Assembly: GCA_047936785.1 (NCBI GenBank)
Contig: CP176394.1
DNA: 64,000 bases
Source of the DNA: Acidaminobacterium chupaoyuni
GTDB lineage: Bacteria; Bacillota; Clostridia; Oscillospirales; Butyricicoccaceae
Strand: one strand, 5' to 3'
Below are positions 22,666 to 31,300 of the stretch, in pieces. How positions within the stretch are numbered: position 1 is the stretch's first letter; each line of letters begins with the position of its first letter. A model generated the notes under the pieces. That model worked only from the letters and a program-made list of their open reading frames with translations, did not search any database and was not told where the DNA came from. Position numbers and translations under genes: made by a program.

Positions 22666-23922
22666 TCAAACCATGAGGCGAACGATAAATTCCCCGCCGC
22701 TTGTTTCATAAACAAGTTCGCCGCCGCAGCGCTTTACAAATTCCGCCACGCTCTGGGTTCCCCGGCCGTGGCCTTCTTTGCGTGAAACAGGCAGGCCGCT
22801 GTCGTCCAGTTCCGCCTCGCCGTCATAAGGGTTCCGCAGCTCCATAACCAGCTGCCCCGTATAAACGGCGGTGAATCGCAGCGCCCGCCGCGGGGCCGGA
22901 AGCGGCGTGACGGCATTGACGGCGTTTTCCATCAGGTTCGATGCCGCCATGGCAAGTGACAACTCATCCACATCAAGTTTTTCGGGGATATCCAGCCGGA
23001 TATCACAGCAGATGCCCCGCTGTGCCGCCATTTCTGCATAATAAGAAACCGCGGCGTTCACCGGCACATTCTGACAGTAGCTTTGCGGTTTCTGCGGCAA
23101 AGCTTCGCTTTGGCGGCGGATGAGCGAAGCCGCCTGTTCCGTTTCGCCCTGCGCCAAAAGCGCGAGCAGTGTGTTGCCCAAATGGCGGCGGTCATGCTGC
23201 ACAATGCTCATCTGGCGCACCGATTCCTCCATCAGCGCCAGCCTCTGGCGGGTCAGTTCGCGTTCCGACTGCATTTTCAGGTTTTCTTCCCTCAGCGCCG
23301 CTTCCTTCGCGTTTTCGCGCAGAGAATGGAAGACCGCATAATAAACCAGCGCCGAAAGCGCCGTCAGCAATAAAAGCGGAACGCACTGCCTCTGCAATGT
23401 TTTTTCCACATCGTCGCTGGCCAGAAAATACCAGCCAAAATTCACCGCGATGCCCGCGGCCACAACAAGATAGATGTCCCACCGTTCCGCCGCCTGCCGA
23501 TAAAGCGGGCGCAGCTGTGAGCGGAACAGCCAGATCATGGCGCCGAACAGTGCGGCGCGCAAAACCGTGTTGGCATAATAGGGGTATGGGAAAAGATCAG
23601 CAAGATAATAGGTGATGATGGTGATAGCGCCGGAAACATTGATGGTGGTCAGGCAGTTAAACAGCCACGGCATGGCTTTTTCGCGAAACAGCGGCTTTGC
23701 CGCGATGCCCGCCAGCAGAAAAAACGCGATATCGGCCTTGGCCAGCATCGTGTAATCATTGCGGCTGTAAAACCAGAGATTCGCCCCGAAATCGGCCAGC
23801 ACGATGGCCGCCAGCACAAGGCGTTCCACCTTTGGTTTGCATTTGGAACGCCCCAGGGTGAACAGCAGCGTCACCAGAAAGGCATTGGTCACAAGCGAAC
23901 GCAGAACATCATAAAATTCCAT
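22666..23922 (-). CDS. GHKL-type sensor histidine kinase
   Basis: 418 residues. The first 200 or so are hydrophobic with about six membrane segments. A coiled coil leads to the dimerisation/phosphorylation motif SIVQHDRRHLGNTL, where the His in QHDRRH is the likely phospho-acceptor of AgrC/VirS-like kinases. The C-terminal ATPase has NLMENAVNAV (N box) and GHGRGTQSV (G box). The start codon overlaps the stop of the LytTR regulator by one base, so the two are translationally coupled. The ligand is unknown; peptide or membrane signals are usual for the type. Confidence 0.85.
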   Translation of the reverse strand: MEFYDVLRSLVTNAFLVTLLFTLGRSKCKPKVERLVLAAIVLADFGANLWFYSRNDYTMLAKADIAFFLLAGIAAKPLFREKAMPWLFNCLTTINVSGAITIITYYLADLFPYPYYANTVLRAALFGAMIWLFRSQLRPLYRQAAERWDIYLVVAAGIAVNFGWYFLASDDVEKTLQRQCVPLLLLTALSALVYYAVFHSLRENAKEAALREENLKMQSERELTRQRLALMEESVRQMSIVQHDRRHLGNTLLALLAQGETEQAASLIRRQSEALPQKPQSYCQNVPVNAAVSYYAEMAAQRGICCDIRLDIPEKLDVDELSLAMAASNLMENAVNAVTPLPAPRRALRFTAVYTGQLVMELRNPYDGEAELDDSGLPVSRKEGHGRGTQSVAEFVKRCGGELVYETSGGEFIVRLMV

Positions 23923-24653
23923 CAGTTGCCCGCCCCCACCCGATATTGCATATAGGCGTCGCGAACGGCGGCATATGATTTGCCCGAAACCGGCACAAAA
24001 GCGCCGCCGCGCATGGTGAAGCCCGTTTTATCCAGCCTGCATACATGGCACATATTCACGGCAAAGGCGGCGTGAGGCTGAAGAAAGCGCCGGTCGCGCA
24101 GGAGCGGCGCGATATGTTCAAAAAAGCTTTCCCGCAAAGAAAGCGTTTCCACCCGCCGGCCGTCTGCCAGCGTATAGACCACACTGTGGCGGATATATTC
24201 GCAGCAGATGATCTCATCGGCGGAAAGGGTGCGCAGACAGTCTTTTGTTCGGATGGTCACAGCGGTCTCGGCGCCGCGCTCAGCCTTCTTCATCGCCAGC
24301 TCCAATGCCGAAAACAGCGCATCCTTTTGAATGGGCTTGAGCAGGTAATGCAGCGGGTTCACCGCATAGGCATCCAGTGCAAAACCCGGTTCCGTTGTGA
24401 TATAGATGATCTGCGCATCAACGCTTCGGCGGCGGATCTCGCGCCCCAGTTCAAGCCCGCTGAGCATGGGCATGACGATATCCAGCAGATAAATGTGATA
24501 GTTTTCCGTTTCACAGGCCTTCATCAGCAGATCCGGGTGAGAAAACCCTCTGATTTCTCCGGCAGCGCCGTGTGAAGAAAGATATTCCTCTGCCAGCGCC
24601 GTGATCTTTTGAAGCTCTGTTTCGCTGTCGTCGCATACCGCGATGCGTACCAT
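23922..24653 (-). CDS. LytTR-type response regulator
   Basis: 243 residues. The receiver domain has the acidic pocket CDDSE and the phospho-acceptor Asp58 in YLLDIVMPM; the switch residues follow in IIYITTE. Residues about 135-235 form a LytTR DNA-binding domain (ADEIICCEYIRHSVVYTLADG, FLQPHAAFAVNM). It is the partner of the GHKL kinase that follows with a one-base overlap. Its targets are unknown. The gene starts next to a 730-bp gap that separates it from the oppositely oriented second two-component system. Confidence 0.87.
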   Translation of the reverse strand: MVRIAVCDDSETELQKITALAEEYLSSHGAAGEIRGFSHPDLLMKACETENYHIYLLDIVMPMLSGLELGREIRRRSVDAQIIYITTEPGFALDAYAVNPLHYLLKPIQKDALFSALELAMKKAERGAETAVTIRTKDCLRTLSADEIICCEYIRHSVVYTLADGRRVETLSLRESFFEHIAPLLRDRRFLQPHAAFAVNMCHVCRLDKTGFTMRGGAFVPVSGKSYAAVRDAYMQYRVGAGN

Positions 24654-25128
24654 GCCGCCGCCCCCATTTTTTTGTCGTCTATGGTGCGATTATATCGAAA
24701 ATGGCAGTTTTATGCAATCACGAAGTTTATTTCTTTGTTTTCATTGCTGAGTGCCCCTGCGTGGGAACTTTCGCTTTGTAAAAGCCCTCATGCTCGGCAA
24801 AATCATCCGGAAACAAAGCATTCCTGTGACAATTTTCCGCCTGAGGTTCTCCGTCCCCCGGCCTTGGCCGCAGATTTTCCGGCAGAAGCAAAAACTGCCC
24901 GCGGGGTTTGTGACAGATTCCGTTGACGCAGGCGAGAAATCCGGAAGCAAAACGATCTGGCGCACGGCGATCATTTTTTAACGATTTAACTTTTTTCTTT
25001 TAAACCCGAAATAAAAAAGATCGGTATCTAAAGGGGAATCGGCGCGCCATGTTTTCAGTGAAACGACTTGCCTTGGCAGAAAGAAAGAAATATAATAAAT
25101 TTAAAAGCCCGCATCTGCCAGGCAGGAG

Positions 25129-25300
25129 ATGGATTCTCTGCTGATTGAAGGGTTGATCTCGTTTCACAAGGAACTCTGCCACACACAGAATTACCTTTCA
25201 CCGGAGATGCAGCGCTTCCATGGCGGTTGGCGGTGGAATATGATATTCAGGCGGATGATGTTCAGATCCCGCCCCTGGCGCTGCATTACGCCGTGCGCAT
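25129..25300 (+). pseudogene. remnant of a LytS-type histidine kinase
   Basis: Translated pieces match the kinase encoded just downstream. ISFHKELCHTQNYLSPEMQRF parallels IPFERELAHTRNYLALECYRF, and after a frame shift near 25227 EYDIQADDVQIPPLALHYAV parallels FDLQVTAFCVPALTLQPIV. It is therefore a broken paralogue covering only the end of the phosphorylation domain. The rest of the gap (24654-25386) holds no gene that I can support. Confidence 0.6.
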
Positions 25301-25386
25301 TTCTACGGCATCGGCTTCGATCCCATGGCATCCGCCACAGACGGGGATCGCAGCCATGAAAGAATATTTAATCGGAGGAAAACGGA

Positions 25387-26664
25387 ATGGCTGCTGCAAA
25401 TCTTGGAGTGGAACTTTTTTCTTTGGCAATTATGCTGCTGCTCATTCTGTGCAACCGCTGGGATAAGAACTGGGCAAGACCGCAAAGCCGCACGATGAAT
25501 GTGCTGCTGTGGGCGAATTGTGTGCTGATCGGCAGCTTTATCGGGGCGTGGCTTTTGGATGGCCGGGCGAGATATCTGCCTCTGATTTTGCTGCTGACCT
25601 GCGTAAAGTGCGGGTTTGCCTTTGTGTTGGCGGGATTTTACACGAAATATATTGTTCAGACTGTGCCGATCCAAAGGATCATTCCCCGGAGAATGGTTCG
25701 CATCATTTACGGCCTGTGCTGCGCTGCGCTGGTGCTGAACATCGTATCCGTTTTCAACGGGATGTATTTCGCCTGCCCCGGCGGGGTGTATCAGCGCGGG
25801 CCGCTGCTGTGGCTGAACCAGATCCTGGCAGTGGTGATTCTTATCGGGGATGTGGCGCTGGTCGTTCGGTGCCGAAAGGCATTGACCCATCATGAGAAAG
25901 TTTCTTTGATTTCCTATGCGATTCTGCCCGGGGCGGCGGCGCTGCTCCAGCTGGCGATCCCGCCGGAAATCGATGCCATCTGCATCGGCACGACCATGGC
26001 CCTGCTGGTGATCTATGCCTCGGTGCATGTGGGGCGCGGGCAGAAGCTGGCAGAGCGGGAGACAGAGCTGCTGGAATCCCGAACCACCGTAATGCTCAGC
26101 CAGATTCAGCCCCATTTCCTTTATAATTCACTGGCGTCCATTCAGGATATGTGCCACGGCAAAGCGCCTGAGGCCGAGCAATCTCTGGTGGAATTTGCAG
26201 AGTTCCTCCGCGGAAATCTGGATTCTCTCACCCGCAGAGAGCCGATCCCTTTTGAAAGGGAACTGGCACATACCCGCAATTATCTGGCGCTGGAATGTTA
26301 CCGGTTCGGCGGGCGGCTGCGCACGGAATTTGATCTGCAGGTCACCGCCTTCTGCGTTCCCGCGCTGACCCTTCAGCCGATCGTTGAAAATGCGGTGCGG
26401 CATGGCGTTACGGAACGGGAGGAGGGCGGCGTTGTGCGCATCGCCTCGGCGGAAACGGCGGATGCCTATGTCGTCACCGTAACAGACGACGGTGTGGGCT
26501 TTGACCCGACGAAAGAGCTTGCGGATGGCCGCAGTCACATCGGCATTGCCAATGTGCGCGGCCGGCTGGAAGCCATGTGCGGCGGCGCACTGACCGTTCA
26601 AAGTATCCCGGGCAGGGGAACCGTGACCACAATTAAAATACCGAAGGAGAGGCAGCAGAAATGA
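25387..26664 (+). CDS. sensor histidine kinase, LytS/YehU-like
   Basis: 425 residues. The N-terminal 210 residues carry about seven membrane segments. The His_kinase domain follows with the phospho-acceptor His243 in SQIQPHFLYNSLASIQ. The C-terminal HATPase has QPIVENAVRHG (N box), DDGVGFDP (G1) and GIANVRGRL (G2). GGAGG precedes the ATG, and the stop overlaps the start of the next gene (ATGA). It probably phosphorylates the response regulator at 26661. The transmembrane sensor has no motif that reveals a ligand. Confidence 0.88.
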   Translation: MAAANLGVELFSLAIMLLLILCNRWDKNWARPQSRTMNVLLWANCVLIGSFIGAWLLDGRARYLPLILLLTCVKCGFAFVLAGFYTKYIVQTVPIQRIIPRRMVRIIYGLCCAALVLNIVSVFNGMYFACPGGVYQRGPLLWLNQILAVVILIGDVALVVRCRKALTHHEKVSLISYAILPGAAALLQLAIPPEIDAICIGTTMALLVIYASVHVGRGQKLAERETELLESRTTVMLSQIQPHFLYNSLASIQDMCHGKAPEAEQSLVEFAEFLRGNLDSLTRREPIPFERELAHTRNYLALECYRFGGRLRTEFDLQVTAFCVPALTLQPIVENAVRHGVTEREEGGVVRIASAETADAYVVTVTDDGVGFDPTKELADGRSHIGIANVRGRLEAMCGGALTVQSIPGRGTVTTIKIPKERQQK

Positions 26665-27461
26665 TGACAATTTTAGCTGTGGACGACGAAAGCGCCGCAC
26701 TGAGCATTTTAGACCGCGCCATTTTAGAGACGCTGCCTGATGCCAAGCTCCAGAGCTTTTCCCTCGCATCTGAAGCCTTGTGCGAGGTCGAGGTTCATGG
26801 CGCCCGGCCCGATGTGGCGTTTCTTGATATCAAGATGCCCGGCGTCGGCGGGCTGGAAATGGCGAAGCGCATCAAAGAGGCAAGCCCCCGCACAAATATC
26901 GTTTTTGTGACGGCTTATACAGACTATGCGCTGGATGCACTGGCTCTTCATCCCAGCGGTTATCTGATGAAGCCGGCTACGGCGGAAAAAGTGAAGATCG
27001 AGCTTGAGAATCTGCGTTATCCCGTGAAGCGTAAGCCGACAAGCAGGATTCGCATTCAGTGTTTCGGAAATTTCGAAATTTTTGCGGATGGAAGGCCTGT
27101 AAACTTCACCTATTATAAATCCAAGGAACTGCTGGCCTATCTGGTAGACCGCCGGGGCGCGGCATGCAACACCGCCGAGCTCTGCTCTGTGCTGTGGGAA
27201 GACAAGCCGGATTCCGCCGAGATGCGCAAATATCTGCGCAAGCTCCTTTCTGATCTTTCCCATTCTCTCTCGGCGGTGAGCGCGGAAGATATCTTTGCAA
27301 AAAGCCGGAACCAGTTTGCTATTGTGCCGGAAAAGGTGGACTGTGATTATTACGGGATGCTGGCGCAGGATCTTGCCGCCATCAACACCTATACCGGGGA
27401 ATATATGACGCAGTACAGCTGGGCCGAAATGACGCTCGGCTCTATTGAATGGTCGCGCTAA
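26661..27461 (+). CDS. response regulator with SARP-like winged-helix output domain
   Basis: 266 residues. The receiver domain (1-118) has DDE, phospho-acceptor Asp56 in VAFLDIKMPG and the conserved Lys in GYLMKPA. Instead of LytTR it ends in a winged-helix domain of the SARP/OmpR class (about 125-225): IRIQCFGNFEIFADGRPVNFTYYKSKELLAYLV, LCSVLWEDKPDS and the helix MRKYLRKLLSDL. This output is rare for partners of LytS-type kinases. It overlaps the kinase gene by 4 bases. The nearest downstream genes are remnants, then the surface-protein pair at 28.2-34 kb, so that pair is a possible target by position only. Confidence 0.85.
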   Translation: MMTILAVDDESAALSILDRAILETLPDAKLQSFSLASEALCEVEVHGARPDVAFLDIKMPGVGGLEMAKRIKEASPRTNIVFVTAYTDYALDALALHPSGYLMKPATAEKVKIELENLRYPVKRKPTSRIRIQCFGNFEIFADGRPVNFTYYKSKELLAYLVDRRGAACNTAELCSVLWEDKPDSAEMRKYLRKLLSDLSHSLSAVSAEDIFAKSRNQFAIVPEKVDCDYYGMLAQDLAAINTYTGEYMTQYSWAEMTLGSIEWSR

Positions 27462-27492
27462 AAATCGAATTTTCAAAAAGGAATATGAAAGC

Positions 27493-27720
27493 ATGAAACT
27501 ATTATACATAAATTCCTGCGCGCGCCGGGAATCACGAACCAATCAGATCGCCAAAGCATTGATCTCCAAAATCGCAAAACAGACGGATGTGGAAGAAGTT
27601 GCGCTTGCTTCGGCACAGCTGCAGCCCCTGAGCGAGGAACGATTAAATCAGCGCACAGGTCGCGGCGATCCTCGCCAGATTCTGCAAAAACATAGTCAAA
27701 TAAGCAGAGTTTCATTTTAG
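27493..27720 (+). pseudogene. truncated flavodoxin-fold NAD(P)H oxidoreductase
   Basis: Only the first 60 or so residues are convincing (MKLLYINSCARRESRTNQIAK, the FMN-phosphate-binding S-x-R-x-S-x-T-type turn). The frame then continues in unrelated sequence and stops, against roughly 180-200 residues for the family. It starts 30 bp after the response regulator gene. Confidence 0.55.
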
Positions 27721-28169
27721 ACGCTCTCCTGATTCTGATGCTGAAGATGTGATAAGATCGGGATTTGACCATACTAATTTCAGGCTCCCGCCAACGAGAA
27801 CATGGTCAGGCCCCAGGAGATGAAACGCAGCATGAGCGGTCACAAAAATCCGTATGGGTTCACCGCTCAATCCGTCAAATCAAATTTATCTTGTGTAAAA
27901 CAGTAAGTTCCGGCTACTACGATGCAGCGCCGATAACCAACGAGGATATCTCGTGGTTATCGGCGCTGCTTTTTTGCTTTTTTGCTTTCCTCTGTGACTT
28001 TCGCCATAGCTTTGGTGGTTTCCACCGCTTGGCCTGTTTTGGTGCCCCGCCTGCCCGCATAAAACAACAATAAGCGCAAAAACAGGCATTTTAAGCGCAA
28101 CTTCGTCGTTTTCATTTGTTTTATGCTATGGTGATGCCATGAAAATCAAAATGGAAGGGAGCGATTTTT
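27721..28169. other. intergenic region with terminator, no supported gene
   Basis: Probably the wreck of the truncated oxidoreductase and its neighbourhood. The only clear structure is the hairpin at 27924-27975. The promoter for the surface-protein pair should lie in the last 150 bp, but I could not place it. Confidence 0.5.
27924..27975 (+). terminator. strong intrinsic terminator
   Basis: GCAGCGCCGATAACCA and its exact complement form a 16-bp stem, extended by an inner GAGGATATCTC, followed by TTTTTTG. Confidence 0.9.
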
Positions 28170-28397
28170 ATGGATGGACTCGCAAGGCGGCGGGAAGATC
28201 GAAAGCTTAACGCGCCCAACGCCGGCGGGAATGTCTGGCCTGGCCAAAGCTGCCCCGCCTTTTCGGCCCGGGGCGGTGCGGCAGAACAGACCTGCTGGTA
28301 TTGCGCCTATGCCGATTTTCACCTGGATCAGCCGCGGGCTTTAGAGGTGGGCATCTGTGAATGGCCAAGAAAAATCAAGAAAGAGGGAGAAAAATGA
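28170..28397 (+). CDS. small cysteine-rich protein coupled to the SLH gene
   Basis: 75 residues. The stop codon overlaps the start of the giant surface protein gene (ATGA), and GGGAG lies before its own ATG, so the two are translationally coupled. A C-terminal cluster TCWYCAYADFHLDQPRALEVGIC has three cysteines and a His that could bind zinc or an iron-sulfur cluster. There is no signal peptide or membrane segment, so it should be cytosolic, unlike its partner. I do not recognise a named family. A regulatory or assembly role for the surface protein is only a guess. Confidence 0.6.
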   Translation: MDGLARRREDRKLNAPNAGGNVWPGQSCPAFSARGGAAEQTCWYCAYADFHLDQPRALEVGICEWPRKIKKEGEK

Positions 28398-31300
28398 AAA
28401 AGAGATTCTTAAGTATGATTCTGACCCTGTGCATGATTCTGACCCTGCTGCCCGCCACGGCGCAGGCGGCGGCCACGACCACAGGAAATTTGATCGCAAA
28501 CCCCGGTGGGGAAACGGTCTCAGGCATTGATACGCGTCTGAATCAAAACGGTTGGACGGAACAAATCTCGCCAGAGCGCGGGTATTCCTATACGGAGTTT
28601 ACTGAAAGCGGAGCGAACACAAGCGGCATTATCCTTGCGCCCCACAGCGGCACCCATTTTATGGGTTTTTACAATCCATCGCTCGGCAGCCCAAGCGGGC
28701 TCATTTCTTCCACATGCTATCAGGAAATCGATATCACCGGGATTGCAGACTACCAGACGGGCACCTATTCTTTCACCGGTTGGTTCACGCTTTTTGAAGC
28801 AGGAGCTGGGAATAGCGGAACGGCCACGGTAACCGTCTCGCAGCTCGATGCGAACGGCAGCGTCATCAGCGGCACGACCCAAACGAAAGAAACGAATGCC
28901 GCTGCTTCCAGCGATCCATGGGATTCTTTCACGCTTAGCGGCAGCGTGAACACTTCGGCGAAAAAGTTTCGTGTGGTCATCGCGGGCAATCTGCCCGACG
29001 CGGGCCTTGCCGCCTTCGACGACCTTTCTCTGACGCTGACCACCACGCCCACCAATTACAATGTATGGGTCGGCAAAACGCAGGTCACCAGCAGCAACGC
29101 AGGGGGCATCACCGGCGATGGCATTACCGGTAAAGTCACCTATGATGCGGCCACCAACACGATTACACTGAATAACGCAAGCATTTCAACCATTTCCACA
29201 AATAACAATAATTCCTTCAGCAACACCGGCGCGATCTATTCCGCAATGGGAACCAAACTCAAAATCAAGCTGGTGGGCACAAACACCATTGATCTCCGCG
29301 GCGTCGGTTCGCTTCCACGCCCGCGCTGCATTCTGGCCTGGGAATCCGATTTGGAAATCACCGGTGGGGCAACCGACAGCCTGACGGTCACCGGCGCACC
29401 GACGAACCAGTTTTCGCATGGGCTTAGCGGAAACGCGGTGACCATTTCCGGCTGCACCGTTTCCGCCACTGGCGGGGCATCAACAGGAACTTCCAACAAC
29501 TCATGCTACGGTATTGGTTCCGGCAGTCTTTTGACGATCAGCAATGCCACGGTGACGGCAACAGGCGGCGCAACACCCGGCAGCTCCTTTGGGCTTTTCG
29601 GCACCGGCGGCATCGCCATCACCAATTCCACGGTGACGGCAACAGGCGGGGCAACATCCGGCAACTCCTTTGGGCTTTCCAGCACCGGCAGCATCGCCAT
29701 CACCAATTCCGAGGTGACGGCCATCGGCGGCACACGGGCCATAAGCACAGCGCCGACGCTGGATCACGCCTATATCTCCGCGGCCAGCACGGATCCAAGC
29801 GGAACACCCGCGACGGAATATAGCTCGGGCAGTCTTTCCACCTATAAATATATCAAAACCACGGCGGGCATCCGAACCCCCGCAGCGGCAGAATATGCGG
29901 CGGACGCAGCAGAAGGCACAGACTATGCGACGGGCGACAACACCCTCACCATCAAAACCGCCAGAGGCGCGGCGTTCTTCTCGGCAAACAGCGCAGCCTA
30001 TCTCGGTTACACCGTTCTTCTGGCTGGCGACATCGATATCGGCAGCTTCTCCTGGATGCCGGTGGGAAACAGCAGCGCCTTTACCGGCACCTTTGACGGG
30101 CAAGGTCATGCCCTCAGCAACATGACGGTGACGGCTTTGAACGGCAATTACGCCGGCGTATTCGGGAATGTCGGCAAAGGCGGCACGGTGAAAAATCTCA
30201 CCGTCTCCGGCAGCGTCAATGCCAGCAGCATCGGCGAATGCTATGCGGGCGGCATTACGGGCTGCAATTTTGGGCTGATCGACCATTGCGCCAGCAGCGC
30301 CACAATTACGCTGAACACCACGGGCTCTTCCTCAAAGAGCCGTGCCGGCGGCATTGTGGGCAGCAACTATACCGGCGTCATTAAAAACTGTTCCAACACA
30401 GGCGCGATCACCGCAACAAGCGAATACGGCGCGAACGCCGGGGGCATTCTCGGCGGCTCCAGCGGCGGCAGCGTTGCAAACTGCTTCAGTGCAGGCGCGG
30501 TCTCTGCCAGCGGCGGGTCAAACGAAAATAACGCCGGCGGCATCGTGGGCAATGCATATAACGATGCAACACTCTCCAACTGCTATAACGCCGGCGCGGT
30601 TTCCGCAAGCGGAACAGCGGCAAGGGAGGGCGGCATCAGCGGCTGCGACGGCATCATGAACCACTGCTATTTCAAAAACGATGAAGCAGTGATCGGCAAT
30701 AACTACCCGAATTATTCTTATACTGCCACGGCCTGCGGCACTTTTGCCGATCACGGCGGCGCACTGACGGCGGGAACCGCAGGCAACTGCGGAACTGCCC
30801 AAACGCTCGCCCACGGCAATACCCTTCTCACCGCCCTCAACGACTGGGTAAGCGCGCAGAAAAGCACAGATTACAACACATGGAATGCCGACAGCACCCC
30901 TCCCGCAAACGGCGGCTACCCTGTATTGGGCGCGGCGTTCCGCATCACGCCCACCATCACGATCACCGCAGCCGGCAAGACCTATGACGGCAGCGCCATC
31001 ACCGCGCCCACCGTCAGCGGCAACGACGGCAGCGGCGCCGTGAGCTGGTCATACAGCAGCGCAGCCGGCGGCACCTATACTTCCGGCCTGCCTTCCTCTG
31101 CCGGAACATGGTATGTCAAGGCCGGCGTCGCGGCAAACGGCGCTTATGCCGCCGCCGAATCTGCGGCGGTCGAAGTGACCATAGCAAAAGCCGATCAAAC
31201 CGCCCCGGCGGCAGGCGCGGGCTATACCCTCGATTATGCGGCAGAAACCATCACAGCCGCAGAGGGTTATGAACTCAGCGCCGCCGATACTTTTGCCTCT

